A DNA stretch of 64,000 nt from Lodderomyces elongisporus (Eukaryota; Ascomycota; Pichiomycetes; Serinales; Debaryomycetaceae): contig NC_083676.1 in assembly GCF_030384665.1 (NCBI RefSeq), positions 1,674,001 through 1,738,000 on the forward strand. The letters run 5' to 3'. Both the position numbers and the translations under genes were made by a program. Each line of letters opens with the position of its first letter. Within the stretch, counting starts at the first letter, position 1. This document shows positions 1 to 11,100 of this stretch, one piece after another. The notes under the pieces are model-generated. The model searched no databases. It saw only the letters and a list, made by a program, of their open reading frames with translations, and was not told the DNA's origin.

Positions 1-94
1 TCAGAGAACTCTGATATACTGAAAAAGATTTTTGAAACCAAGAGACTGTTTGATTTTTCAGGAATATCATCAACAACAGCATATAGAGACAATC

Positions 95-1064
95 ATGGTT
101 GACGCAAGTATGTGACATATTAAACGAAAGGAAGGCATATCTAGAATGTAATGGAGAGGGTCAAGGAATCATAGTTGATCAACTGTTATTGAATCTTTAC
201 AAGTTGGAATAAAATGTTGAAAATGTTGAAAATTAGAGACACGAGGACCCAAGCTTTCAACTATATTGGAGTTATCTATTGAACCTGACCAAAATGAAAG
301 TCAAAGTAGTACCAAACCAAACCAAACCAAACCAAACCAAAATAAACCAAAGTTCACAAAAATAAACCAAAATAAACCATACCAAACGAACAACTATGGC
401 GATTTACCAAAAACATGTCCTCGAAGATATCGATTGGGAATGGCAAATCAAGCCAGAAGACCTACAATATTAATTTTTGCTGGCTTTCCTTCTAATAGGA
501 TATAATATCAAAACTAGTTGACCATTTTTTATTCCTCAAGGAACTCTGCCTTTGACTTTTTGAAATGCCTTCCATTACTTTTGTATAAACCAAAAATATT
601 GATAGATATTTTTCAAGTTCCAAATTACTAACTGAAATGATTCTTTAGCTGAAAAGAAAAAGAGAACATTCAAACAATTCTCCTTCAAGGGTGTTGATTT
701 AAAAGACTTGGTTGAAATGCCAACTGAGGAATTCACCAAGTTGTGTGGAGCTAGAGTCAGAAGAAGATTCTCTAGAGGTTTGGACGCAAAGCCAATGGGT
801 CTCATCAAGAAATTGAGAGCTGCCAGAGCTGCTACCGAGCCAAATGAAAGACCAGCTATTGTCAAGACCCATTTGAGAAACATGATTGTTGTCCCAGAAA
901 TGATTGGATCAGTTGTTGGTGTTTACAACGGTAAGGTTTTCAACACTGTTGAAATCAAACCAGAAATGGTTGGCCACTACTTGGGTGAATTCTCAATCAC
1001 ATACACACCAGTTAGACACGGTAGAGCCGGTAACGCCTCTTCAAGATTCATGCCATTGAGATAA
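95..1064 (+). CDS. RPS15: 40S ribosomal protein uS19 (Rps15), spliced
   Basis: Small-subunit ribosomal protein uS19, at the head of the 40S subunit. The CDS is join(95..107, 649..1064). Exon 1 is only 13 nt (ATG GTT GAC GCA A) and stops at a GTATGT donor (108-113). A TACTAAC branch site lies at 626-632 and the acceptor AG at 647-648, giving a 541-nt intron. The split codon becomes ACT (Thr), followed by [10 protein letters not shown], which matches the lysine-rich N-terminus of yeast uS19. The product is 142 aa, the usual length. The C-terminal half ([14 protein letters not shown], then [13 protein letters not shown]) is the conserved uS19 core. The exon 2 reading frame first meets an ATG at 708, but starting there would drop conserved N-terminal residues. 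No in-frame CTG codons were noticed, as expected for a highly expressed gene. Confidence 0.95.
108..648 (+). other. RPS15 intron (541 nt)
   Basis: The intron is bounded by GTATGT and TTTAG with a perfect TACTAAC 16 nt before the acceptor. It contains a short (ACCAA)n-type repeat at about 311-343. A 79-codon open frame at 266-505 consists mostly of this repeat and is not a gene. I could not identify a snoRNA inside it. Confidence 0.9.
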
Positions 1065-1643
1065 ATATGAAGGAAATTTAAATTCCAAACTTATTTATCC
1101 ACCCTACATTCCAAGCTTTATCTTCCATCCCTGGACTGGGAAGGTCCATTTTTGACTCTGTAATTTTATAGTTTTTTACGGGGTTTAATACAAAAATTTT
1201 GAGTAAAAATAATTGTTTGTAGGTTTTCTTGTAGAAATGTTGATGGTTTATTCAACTACGTCGTTTAAGATGATGTCTTTGCCGTTATTGAAACTTAACT
1301 TATATGGTGTTTAATTACAATTCTGTTGTATTCCGTCCTTTCACCATTTTTGTTTTTACTTCCTCTATTTCCATTTCTCTCTGTCTCTTTCTTTTTTTTC
1401 TTTTTTTTTTTATTTTTTTTTTTGCTTTTGGCTTTGGCTTTGGTTTTGGTTTGCTCATTTCTAGCTTTGTTGTTTCGTGGTAGTTGAATCAGGGAAGATT
1501 TGAGATTTTTTCCGCGTAAAGTGCACACTCAGAAGAGAGATTGTGTAGGCTATAAACAATTGTATCCATATATCAATATATATACATATATATATATATT
1601 GATAAATTTGCATATTTACATATTCGTACGCAATTGATCAAAG
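1065..1643. other. RPS15-DBP5 intergenic region
   Basis: This stretch holds the RPS15 3' UTR and the DBP5 promoter. It has long T-rich tracts (1389-1425) and TTTGGC/TTTGGT repeats (1425-1452). A TA-rich segment (1565-1605) lies just before the DBP5 start. No convincing coding or RNA gene was seen. Confidence 0.6.
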
Positions 1644-3179
1644 ATGAGCAATACAAAGGATGTTGATGCTGATGCGTCAAACTTATTAGCAAGCCTTTCG
1701 GTGTCGAAGGAAAAGAAAGAAGATACTAGCAACATATTGGCCGGACTATCACTTAATGGAGACGAATCTAATAAGAAGGAGGGTAGTGGCGTGAAAGATA
1801 CAGAATCAGATAAGCAAAAAGGAAATGGAAAGGTCGAGAAAGTCGAGAAAGATGAAAACAAGGACAAGTCTCAGTCCGAGGCCAAGGATGATTCCAAGCG
1901 TGAGACTAATCTTATTGAGAACAGGTACGAAGTCGAGGTGAAATTGGATGATATTCAAGCCGACCCCAATTCCCCGCTTTACTCTGTTAAGTCGTTTGAA
2001 GAATTAGGTTTAAAGCCGGAGCTCCTTAAAGGTCTTTATGCCATGAAATTCAATAAGCCATCAAAGATTCAAGAGAGAGCATTACCTTTACTTATTTCGA
2101 ATCCGCCAAAAAACATGATTGGCCAATCGCAGTCGGGTACTGGTAAAACTGCTGCTTTCTCATTGACGATGCTTTCACGTGTTGATGAATCAATCAAAGC
2201 ACCGCAATGTATTTGTTTAGCTCCAACAAGAGAATTGGCTAGACAAACATTAGAAGTTGTTGAGACCATGGGAAAGTATTCCAACATTACTTACCAATTG
2301 GTGGTGCCAGACTCTGTGCCAAGAGGGCAGGCCATCAGTGCACAAGTCCTTGTTGGTACGCCAGGTATAGTACATGACCTTATTAATCGAAAAGCAATCA
2401 ATGTGGCGAAAGTGAAAGTTTTTGTTTTGGACGAGGCTGACAATATGTTGGATGCCCAAGGTTTAGCCGACACGTGTCTTCGTGTGAAGAAAAGATTACC
2501 AAGAGATTGCCAATTGGTATTGTTTAGTGCAACATTCCCTACTGAGGTGAGGAAGTATGCTGAAAAATTTGTTCCTAATGCTAACTCGTTGGCCTTGAAA
2601 CAAGAGGAGTTGAATGTAAAAGGTATTAAGCAATTGTACATGGATTGCAAGAATCAAGAACACAAGTTTGAGGTCTTGTGTGAATTGTATGGGTTATTGA
2701 CTATTGGCTCATCGATCATATTTGTTGAGCAAAAAGCCACTGCTGATAGCTTGTATCTTAGGATGAAAGAAGAGGGCCATACTGTTTCGATTTTGCATGG
2801 TGGCTTGGAAGTTGCCGATAGAGACCGATTGATTGATGACTTTAGGGAAGGTAGATCGAAAGTATTGATTACGACGAATGTTTTGGCAAGAGGTATAGAT
2901 ATCGCCACTGTCTCAATGGTGGTCAACTACGATTTACCACGTACCAAAGAGGGACGTCCAGACCCTTCGACTTATTTGCATAGAATCGGAAGAACCGGTA
3001 GATTCGGTAGAGTTGGTGTTTCTGTGTCATTTGTTGCCAACGAAAAAGATTACCAAACTTTGAAATATATTGCAGAGTATTTCGGCATAGAAGACCAAAT
3101 GACGGTGGTGCCAACTGATGACTGGGACGAAGTGGAAAAAATCGTCACTAGAGTTATTAAGGAAAAGAAAATGACATAG
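1644..3179 (+). CDS. DBP5: DEAD-box ATP-dependent RNA helicase Dbp5 (mRNA export)
   Basis: 511-aa DEAD-box helicase. Dbp5 removes export factors from mRNPs at the cytoplasmic face of the nuclear pore, activated by Gle1-InsP6, and also helps translation termination. The first ~110 residues are a charged K/E/D-rich tail. The core follows in order: Q-motif around 118-143, motif [11 protein letters not shown] ending at 169, Ia PTRELA 194-199, GTPG 238-241, II DEAD 263-266, III SAT 295-297, V ARGID 415-419 and [10 protein letters not shown] 446-453. The sequence [15 protein letters not shown] and the C-terminal DDWDEVEKI are typical of Dbp5/DDX19 rather than of eIF4A. The start is the first ATG after a TA-rich leader. 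It converges on the mitoribosomal gene at 3293-4372. Confidence 0.95.
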   Translation: MSNTKDVDADASNLLASLSVSKEKKEDTSNILAGLSLNGDESNKKEGSGVKDTESDKQKGNGKVEKVEKDENKDKSQSEAKDDSKRETNLIENRYEVEVKLDDIQADPNSPLYSVKSFEELGLKPELLKGLYAMKFNKPSKIQERALPLLISNPPKNMIGQSQSGTGKTAAFSLTMLSRVDESIKAPQCICLAPTRELARQTLEVVETMGKYSNITYQLVVPDSVPRGQAISAQVLVGTPGIVHDLINRKAINVAKVKVFVLDEADNMLDAQGLADTCLRVKKRLPRDCQLVLFSATFPTEVRKYAEKFVPNANSLALKQEELNVKGIKQLYMDCKNQEHKFEVLCELYGLLTIGSSIIFVEQKATADSLYLRMKEEGHTVSILHGGLEVADRDRLIDDFREGRSKVLITTNVLARGIDIATVSMVVNYDLPRTKEGRPDPSTYLHRIGRTGRFGRVGVSVSFVANEKDYQTLKYIAEYFGIEDQMTVVPTDDWDEVEKIVTRVIKEKKMT

Positions 3180-3292
3180 AAGATTAGCACGATTTAGAAT
3201 AGCGAATTTAATCGGTTAAAGTGTTTACTTTTTTTTTTCATTATTATTGTTTCCTCTTGTATTGCTTTTTTTTTTTTGGTATATACATATAT

Positions 3293-4372
3293 TTACATTA
3301 CAAACTTTTGGTGCATTCTTTCGGGTAATCTTCTCATCACCACATCCCAGTCGATGCACTCCCAGCAATTTTCCAAATACTTTTGCTTACCGTAAACACC
3401 ATAATCAACAAGGTATGTTCTTGGTGAGGCGTCGATTGCCAATGCTGGGATTAACTTTCTGTTACTAAATGCAACTCTATCTTCTGCCTCTTGGACTGAT
3501 CCCAATTGCAATTCGTTAACCTCTTTCTTTGATTTGAGTGCTTCCGTGGTTTTCTCACTTTTCGACTCACCAACCTCTTCTTCGTCTTTCGCCATTCTTT
3601 CCTTGTCCTTGAAAATCTCCCTCATACGACTCAACTGGCCTGCTCTTTCAACGTCATGTACAACACCACCATTATATGTGACAACCAAGGCCAACTCAGA
3701 AAATGAAGGTGAGGCGTGGTGGTTTGGGTGGTTTGGGTGGTGGTGGTAATCTTGTTGGCTGGCTCCTGGTCTATTCGAATGGGAAAATTTGCTTTGAGCA
3801 ACCAACCATACTGTTCCGTCTCCCTTTACTGCTTTTGCAGTGTTGATGAGAAGGTTTCTAAACTCCTTCACAGAGCCAAAGGAACTTGAGATCCACGCAA
3901 CAAGGTTTGGGTCTGTTGGTTGATTTATAAAGTCGTCAGTAGGTGTTTGGAAAAGAGCTTCTTGGGATGGTCTTTCTATTTTCACTGGGGATAAAGGAGT
4001 TTGCATGGGACGCAAGTTTTCAAAAAATGAAGTGAGTGCATATAATCTTCCAGCAGCTTTATGAACATTGTGTAAATGTGGTTTGTTTGTAGTGATGGCA
4101 AGAAGTTCTTCCACAGTTGGTTCGTGGTCAGCTGAATGTTCCAATAGTCCTGCTGACTGTGCAATGTGCTGATTGAGGTTCTGAATCAATTGTTCACCTT
4201 GTTTGAACCAAAGTTCATTCAATGCCTTGTGGGTAAAGAGACCTTCGAAATCAGCATTAGTTGCACGTAAAATTTCCAATGTCTGATTAACGGGAAGCGA
4301 ATGGGTCCCCGATATACTTCGACAAAAGGTGAGACGACCGGCAAGACCGGAGAGACCAGTTCTGTATATCAT
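3293..4372 (-). CDS. Mitochondrial small-subunit ribosomal protein, Fe/Mn-SOD-like (Mrp1/Rsm26 family)
   Basis: 359-aa protein with a short basic N-terminus typical of a mitochondrial targeting sequence. It then has a superoxide-dismutase-like fold: an N-terminal helical part (ALNELWFKQGEQLIQNLNQH, then LHNVHKAAGRLYALTSFFE) and a C-terminal part (GSVKEFRNLL, GDGTVWLV, and a final YLENCWECIDWDVVMRRL). The metal-ligand pattern of true SOD is not preserved. This is the situation in the paired yeast mitoribosomal proteins Mrp1 (mS43) and Rsm26 (mS42), which use SOD folds structurally. I cannot decide between the two paralogues by eye. An acidic/lysine-rich insertion (about 255-290) and an HPNHPNHH tract are lineage-specific. 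The 5' LTR of the Ty3-like element begins about 250 bp upstream of the ATG, in the promoter region. Confidence 0.8.
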   Translation of the reverse strand: MIYRTGLSGLAGRLTFCRSISGTHSLPVNQTLEILRATNADFEGLFTHKALNELWFKQGEQLIQNLNQHIAQSAGLLEHSADHEPTVEELLAITTNKPHLHNVHKAAGRLYALTSFFENLRPMQTPLSPVKIERPSQEALFQTPTDDFINQPTDPNLVAWISSSFGSVKEFRNLLINTAKAVKGDGTVWLVAQSKFSHSNRPGASQQDYHHHPNHPNHHASPSFSELALVVTYNGGVVHDVERAGQLSRMREIFKDKERMAKDEEEVGESKSEKTTEALKSKKEVNELQLGSVQEAEDRVAFSNRKLIPALAIDASPRTYLVDYGVYGKQKYLENCWECIDWDVVMRRLPERMHQKFVM

Positions 4373-4547
4373 CTATGTATGCAATTTGTGTATATATATG
4401 TGTGTGTGTGTGTGTTTTGTATGTACACGAGTCTAGATCAAGTTTAAAAATGTCCTTTGTCTGATGTCTAGAATATTTGTGAGTTTAGGAATTTTTTCAA
4501 GACCTTTCGCTCTTTCTCTTTAGCTTCGTCTTCCTTCTGTTCTTTAG

Positions 4548-4579
<32 letters not shown>

Positions 4580-4619
4580 AAGAAGAAATTTGATTTTTGG
4601 TTCTACATTTTTTTCTTTT
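4373..4619. promoter_or_regulatory. Upstream region of the SOD-like mitoribosomal gene
   Basis: Promoter side of the minus-strand gene, with a (GT)n tract around 4396-4414 and a pure A-run of more than 25 at about 4549-4576. The Ty3-like element inserted immediately beyond it. Confidence 0.5.
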
Positions 4620-4624
4620 GTTCT

Positions 4625-5078
4625 TGTCACAGTGCGACACACATTGGACGCTCTGTGCCCTCGTTTCCGCTAAGTGAATATTTGGAGAATATTGCACGAC
4701 ATAGGAAACTTGAAACTTCAAACAAGATGAGTTTATATAAATAGGAACGAGAAGTGGTAAAATTAACTTATCACTATTATATAGAAATATCGGTAAAATA
4801 TAGATTTTATACGGTCAACTACATTGAACACAAATCACTAGGTGAACGTGCAGAGTGTATACTCTCACGATTCTCCTTACTAGTGACTTTGTATGAGACA
4901 ATTTACTCTCTTAACTTATGAGCATTGAGACCTTTATAGGTGCGATCATTGACAATTACACTTAGTTGGAATATAGCCTATCAAGTCACGAACTCAAACC
5001 GCTGGTATCGGTGAGCTACCAGCTCAAACCGATGCTCAGCAGTCGTACACTTGTTACTTGTGACAGTGCTATGCGACA
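4625..5078 (+). repeat. 5' LTR of the Ty3-like element
   Basis: 454-bp LTR beginning TGTCACAG and ending TATGCGACA, with terminal inverted bases TGTC/GACA. It contains a TATATAA box at 4734-4740 (probable U3 promoter). It matches the copy at 12825-13278 with no difference that I could find. Confidence 0.95.
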
Positions 5079-6376
5079 GAATGGCGACCAGAGTGAGGAC
5101 CTCAAATCCTTGCAAATCATGTTGTTTGAATGATTTGATATGGTTACCTAATATTTCAAGTAATTGATACATTGGTTGAGGCTACTGTTAAGCAGTATTG
5201 TCGACCAGGATATTGAATGATCATGACATTTCAATACCTTGGCATTTCAACATTTGGTCAATATCATTTATGAGAAGGACCTGTGGAAGAGTAAATCTCC
5301 TATCCACGAATTAATAGCTTCACTATTGTGAACTACAGTTTAAAGGAGGAGCTACTCCTCATTGGAGAACTATGCGAGTTTAGTCCAATGGAACATAATG
5401 CATCGTAGTCATCGGGACGTATCCGAGACTACACCAGAAAATATCAAATAGCGTATACTGTCAACACTTTATGATGGAATATTCACCCATCAGTTGACAA
5501 AGGGCGAAGGTTGTAGACGTTAGACAGAGTGCAACTATAGACCGAATAGAGTCGTGTCTGCTGACTTGGCTATAGTTTGAAGGCTGTACGTGTGATAGGC
5601 ATGGCGTTGAAACGAGTACCGAAGATTGCACGGGTATAGGTGGCTACCCTCAATTGGTGCAAAGATCGAGGAAAGTATTTTTAGGATAATGACCACATCC
5701 CTAATTTGGGTTTATATCATTTTTTTAAAAAAGACTTATTACATTCTAGAAGGTAAATAAGCACCGTTAAAGCAGCGTTTAAGAAATCATCATTACTGTC
5801 TACGGACTCATCTGAGTATGATGGTAGCAGACTAAACAAACTACACGGGTTATCGGTGAGGTAGAATTACACCAGATAAAAACGGCGGAGATGGTAACTA
5901 CCGAGGGAAAGACTAAATTGCATCTCGCAAGAAAGACTATATAGCATCTTGAGAGAAAGACAGAATTGCATCCCGAAAGAAGCAACCAATTATTATTATG
6001 AAACTACAGTGTTTCAATAGGTCGTTCAATCATCACTTTATTAGAGATACTGACTTAGCGCCTGCTATATAGGAGGAGTCAAATCCGAGGCACTCATTTA
6101 TTGTCGACAAAATTTTTAAGATGAGGCCAGGATACACGACTATGCGCTGGTGAAAAATTTTCACCCTACTCAACAAAAATTGTTGTCCACGACCTCTTAC
6201 TCGCGTGACGAGAACTATAAGTATTCCCGAGATTGATTGAACGAAACCCTTGATAATTTGGAACAAAGGGTTTATCTACCATAAAAACATATCACCAAAA
6301 AGTTTAACACCAAGTATATCACATATTACATTCAAGCAAAATATTATTCCAAAAACTTGAAAAACTTCTACTACAA
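5079..6376 (+). other. Long untranslated leader of the Ty3-like element
   Basis: About 1.3 kb lies between the 5' LTR and gag, without a convincing reading frame. It starts with the candidate primer-binding site at 5082. It also contains three tandem copies of a 24-bp imperfect unit at 5907-5978 (see separate entry). A packaging, dimerisation or translation-control role is possible but unproven. Confidence 0.8.
5907..5978 (+). repeat. Three tandem 24-bp units in the retrotransposon leader
   Basis: Units at 5907-5930, 5931-5954 and 5955-5978 each begin GAAAGAC and contain GCATC at the same place. They differ at several positions, so they are old compared with the identical LTRs. Confidence 0.8.
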
Positions 6377-8137
6377 ATGTCATCTTCAACAAAAGATTCT
6401 AAGACCTCTAATCCTACTCCAAGGAGTATCAACCCTGGTCCAAGTAAACCAGACCTTGCTGGTGTCGACTCATCTTCAATTTCCGGGCAGTCTATTTCTA
6501 CCTCGGGAAGAGCCGATATGAGCGAAGGTGAAGATGAATCTCCTGGTTTGAAAAGGACAGAAGCTCCTCAAATAAATCAGGTTGAGATTAACGAGATCTT
6601 AGACTTGAAATCTGAGATGATGATGATGCAAGAGCAGATGAAACAAATGACTGCTATGTTTAAAGCCGCTATGATTCAAACAGTCCCGCAACTTAGCACT
6701 CCTGTACCAGCTAGGAACGATGAGGCTAACAAGGCCCAGATTTCGGATGATAACAACAGCATAACCCTGCCAACTGACGTGCAAATGAAAGTTCATCCGG
6801 AAGAACACACATTTTCACCAGGACGTAACTTCCCTATCTCGAGGCCACACTCACTCGCTTCACCCTTGACTCACCAATCCCGTCAAAGTGGTACTCCTAG
6901 TGCTTATGGATCTGATAGATCTGTTGCATCTTACGATGGTATCCTTTACCATGGAGAAGTAGTCCATAGCGGATTCTGGGTTGAAGGCCATGAAGAAGCT
7001 TGTCAAATCATAAACGAGGCAAGACAGAGGTACCCTCATGGGGAAGACGTCAGGGTAATTCCATACATTCGAGTCCCAGACATAGCTGTCGAAAAGGCAT
7101 TCATGGCGTACTACGACAAACTCCTTGCCAAACAAGGGAGAACTCAAAATGACAATATGGCACTCGGTCAGTATGACATTGCAAAACGTGTCCCTTTGAA
7201 GTTCTCCGATGAGGAAGGTTTCATGTTCTGGTTAAAGTCGGTTTTGTGGCACAAACACACCTACGGTGTTCCTGATAAGCTCATCATTAATGAGTTAAGG
7301 AACGGAGCTAATTTGACGAAGTCAGAGTCGTTGAAGGACATGATTGAGATGTCATGTAAGAGTGAGGGCCCCTTTGAACAACCGGTGGTTGATTACTTAC
7401 CTATCTTGGGCAATGGGGGCACTCCTCCAGAAACGAACCAAGTTACTGATGTTATGACTGCTATCCATGATGCTTTGAAAAAGAAACATAATCCTAGAGT
7501 GAAAATGACCATTATTGGTATTGCTGTCAAAAAGTATTTGAGGATCACCAATACATCTCACCTAGCACAGGAAACATGGATCTCAATCTTTAAGACCCTT
7601 TTCGAAAGGATGGGTAGTGTCATGGATCAAATAATCATGTATATGACCCCGGAAGTTAAAATCGAAAAGCCGGGAAGGACTGGACCAATAGTCACGTTTG
7701 AAGATGCGTCGATCATAAAGATTGGCCTTGGACTCCTCAAGAATAAACCTAACGATAAAATCATTCAAGGTGTCAAATCATACGATTTGACATTTGAGAG
7801 GATCTGGGATGCTGTTAATGCAACATTTCAAACGAGGATGCATCTTATCTCAGATGACGAAGAAAAAGATGCCGGTACTACACTGGTGTCTAAAGGTGAC
7901 AAATCACAAAAGACTACTAAATGTAATTTTTGTGGAAAGTACAGACACACTGTTGATAGTTGCCACTTATTGGTGACTGCTTTGGATGAAAAGTTGGTAA
8001 AGAAAGTCGATGGGAAGTATTACTTAGCAAACGGTGAACCGTTGGTCATGGGTTTCTATAAGTGTCCCCTTTTAAAACACCTGAGCTTGAAATCTCTAAG
8101 TTCTAATGCGAGGCATCGCACGCCCCCAACAAAGTAA
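6377..8137 (+). CDS. Ty3/gypsy Gag (capsid/nucleocapsid)
   Basis: 586-aa Gag polyprotein. The first ~200 residues are S/P-rich and low complexity. A capsid-like helical region follows, from about 275 to 470. A retroviral-type zinc knuckle C-x2-C-x4-H-x4-C is formed by C516, C519, H524 and C529 near the C-terminus and would bind the element RNA. Translation ends at TAA 8135-8137. Pol is in the +1 frame and overlaps this tail; the shift most likely occurs at GCG-AGG-C (8108-8114). Gag forms the particle in which reverse transcription takes place. The start is the first in-frame ATG after the leader. Confidence 0.9.
   Translation: MSSSTKDSKTSNPTPRSINPGPSKPDLAGVDSSSISGQSISTSGRADMSEGEDESPGLKRTEAPQINQVEINEILDLKSEMMMMQEQMKQMTAMFKAAMIQTVPQLSTPVPARNDEANKAQISDDNNSITLPTDVQMKVHPEEHTFSPGRNFPISRPHSLASPLTHQSRQSGTPSAYGSDRSVASYDGILYHGEVVHSGFWVEGHEEACQIINEARQRYPHGEDVRVIPYIRVPDIAVEKAFMAYYDKLLAKQGRTQNDNMALGQYDIAKRVPLKFSDEEGFMFWLKSVLWHKHTYGVPDKLIINELRNGANLTKSESLKDMIEMSCKSEGPFEQPVVDYLPILGNGGTPPETNQVTDVMTAIHDALKKKHNPRVKMTIIGIAVKKYLRITNTSHLAQETWISIFKTLFERMGSVMDQIIMYMTPEVKIEKPGRTGPIVTFEDASIIKIGLGLLKNKPNDKIIQGVKSYDLTFERIWDAVNATFQTRMHLISDDEEKDAGTTLVSKGDKSQKTTKCNFCGKYRHTVDSCHLLVTALDEKLVKKVDGKYYLANGEPLVMGFYKCPLLKHLSLKSLSSNARHRTPPTK
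8100..8137 (+). promoter_or_regulatory. Programmed +1 ribosomal frameshift window (GCG-AGG-C)
   Basis: The pol frame is closed upstream by TAA at 8097-8099 and the gag frame ends with TAA at 8135-8137, so the shift must fall between them. Gag-frame GCG (8108-8110) then AGG (8111-8113) followed by C lies in this window. Skipping one base at the AGG reads GGC (8112-8114) in the pol frame. Known sites are GCG-AGU-U in Ty3 and CUU-AGG-C in Ty1; this site combines the P-site codon of one with the slow A-site codon of the other. The function is inferred from these parallels. Confidence 0.8.
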
Positions 8138-11100
8138 GTCCAAGGCAGCACAAGTTATGGAGGTAGAGGTTATTCCTAAGAGTACAGTCACTAGTAACTC
8201 TAGAGAAAATACCCACCACGAACGATTACCGACAGAAGTGATGCAATCTAATTCTCATATAATGTCTGATTCAATAGATGAAGTGATTAAACCCGGACCC
8301 ATCATGATTGATGACGTCCCGGTTTACTTGGTGCACGCAGCCAATGCTCAATCTGCTAAGAAGGTAGTGAAGGATTGGACTGCGAAGAAAGCCCATCTCC
8401 CTAGCTCGCGAAAAGATGCTCACAATAAGTTGAAGGCTGATAAGGTGAAACAGCAACTCAATGCAGCAGTTAGACAACGGCAGGAGATGGAGAGAGTGGA
8501 GCGTGAAAGCGCACCTAGCCCTGTAACAGAGCAATCTATGCAGGAGTCCCGACGGGAATTAGACACTGAGTCCCCGCCGATCGGAGAGCAGTCTCCACCC
8601 TATGACTCACATTTACCATTCCTGGAACTCCAGTTTCCAGATGAAAACATAGACGTAGACCCAGACTACGAGTATGAAGAACCTAGCTCGGCTGGTATTC
8701 GGTTCGAACCCTCCGCACTGACAATGGATAGGGAATTAGAAAACCTAGCCATGGAGGACACCGTAGATCCTGATGAAGAGTTAAAGTTATTCCTATCCGA
8801 AGGAAAAGGAATTGAACAGACTTCTACGCCACCGGAGAATGGAAACATGATGAGTCACCCTCAAGAAGAAGTGCCTAAGGTGAAATCTGACGTTGTTGTT
8901 AATGAACCACTTAATGAGGAACAGGCAAATGCTACCGCTGATGATGGAGTTGACTCCCCAGTGGCTGACGATTCAATTAAACTCTTTAGTGTCGAAGACA
9001 TCTTGAGAGAGAATCAGCTAGATGAGCTTGCCAAATTAAGTGCAACGTCCGACCAACCACACCACCTTGCTGACGATTCCACTGATCCACAGCGGAAAAG
9101 TCAGCGCCGAGTACGTACTAGTAAATTGACCATACTAGACAAACAGGCTGCATTCAAAGATGCCATGAAACATAACTTCTTCGTGTTTATGGATCTTTCG
9201 AAGTATTTGGGAATGCACGATGATGCTCGAGCCATGATGAGAGAAAGTACTAAAGCTATGTTGGTTGACAGAGATGTTTTGCAGAAAGCCCTTAAGGATG
9301 GTATTGCCAAGTTCAAGAAGAAACCAGTTGTTACTGAAGTAAATCTGACGACCACTTCGACAGGCTACCACCAACCAGGGGTCACTCAAGAACTACTCTG
9401 TTTCCCCGCATCCATACATGGCCGTAGGATAGAAATGAAATACGACACCGCGGCCCAGTTGAGTTTGATCAACCCGCAAACACTAAAAGGGTTACCAATT
9501 AAGCCTTTTCCCTTGAGCCAGCCAGTATTTGTTCAAGGTGTTAATAATGACACCAAAGCAATTACTCAGGGAGTGTTTTTAGATGTTACTGTCCATTTCA
9601 TCTCCTTACCTGCAATCCTCTATTTGCACGAGCAAATTCCTGTTGGTCAGGTACTACTCGGGTTGCCATTCCAAGATGCGCACAAACTCTCCATTGGGTT
9701 TACTGATGATGGTGATAAACGAGAGTTACGTTTCCGCGCGAATGGCAACATTCATAAATTCCCTATTCGTTACGATGGGGATTCTAACTACCACATCGAT
9801 TCATTTCCAACTGTCCAAGTGAGTCAAACCGTCGTCATTCCTCCCCTTTCAGAGATGCTTCGACCTGCATTTACCGGGTCTAGGGCGAGCGAAGATGATA
9901 TTCGGTATTTCGTGGACCAATGTGCTGAGGTGTCTGATGTCTTCTACATTAAAGGTGGAGACCCTGGCAGACTTAAGCCTGAAATACACCCTCCCGTTCG
10001 TATCAACTTGCGAGATCCGAATGTTCACTGGCGGATGAAATCGATCCCATTAGGATCTAAACGTACCGCTGCAGTAGAGATTCTCCAAGAAATGATACGA
10101 CAGGGGCAATTGGTCTATAGTGATGCGACTTATCGGAACCCATGGTTTCTCATAAGTAAGAAGGATGGAAGGCATCGATTGTTGATTGACCTTCGGGAAC
10201 TCAACAAAAATGTGGAGTTGGAAGGGGGTCACCCACTCTCCGTGGATGATCTCACTACAGAGATTAGTGGTTGTTGGTTTATAAGTACTATTGATGTGCA
10301 GAATGCGTATTTTCAAATACCATTGGATGCTGCTACTAGCGATGTTACCAGTTTTAACAGCCCGTTAGGTTTGTTGAAGTATGCTGTCCTTCCTCAAGGA
10401 TATATCAATTCAGTAAGTGAGTTTAGTTCTATCTTACAAAAGATTTTGAGCCCAGTTGCGAAGGATGTGATGTGTTTTATTGACGACATTGCCATCGTGG
10501 GTCCCAAAGTAGATGAACTTACCGACTCACTGGTTCGAGAACACCTAGATAAGATTGTCGAAGTGTTCCGTCTTCTAACCAATGCTGGCTTGAAGATTAA
10601 CCCTGCGAAGTTAAAGATCGCTGTACCTGAATGTGATTTTCTTGGATACCATATTTCACCTGCAGGGAAAACGTTAATTAGGGGTCAAGTGGATGCATTA
10701 TTGAATTACCCACTCCCTAACACGGTCAAACAGCTAGAAAGTTTCCTTGGCTTGGTCAATTATTACCGACAGTTGATTGTAGGGCATGCTGAGTTGACTG
10801 CTCCCCTCTACAACTTAGTCAATCAAGCAAGGAAGGAACCCAAGCATCAGATTCATTGGGATCCTACAACTAAGCGGTTTTTCCACCAAATCATCACAGT
10901 ACTAACCAACCAACCGATTCTCCAACCCCTTAATTTTAAGGACCTCATTACTGTCCACACTGATGCTTCGACAGACTCTTGGGGTGGTGTGTTGCAAAAC
11001 ACCAATGCGGCTGGAGAATCGAAACTAGTCCTGTGCTATTCTGGAAAGTTCCATGGTTCTGAAAAGAACTATACTATTTACGAAAAGGAACTTTTCAGTA

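Noticed and set aside
266..505. 79-codon frame in a CCAAA repeat
   Set aside because: Lies within the RPS15 intron and is repeat-encoded.
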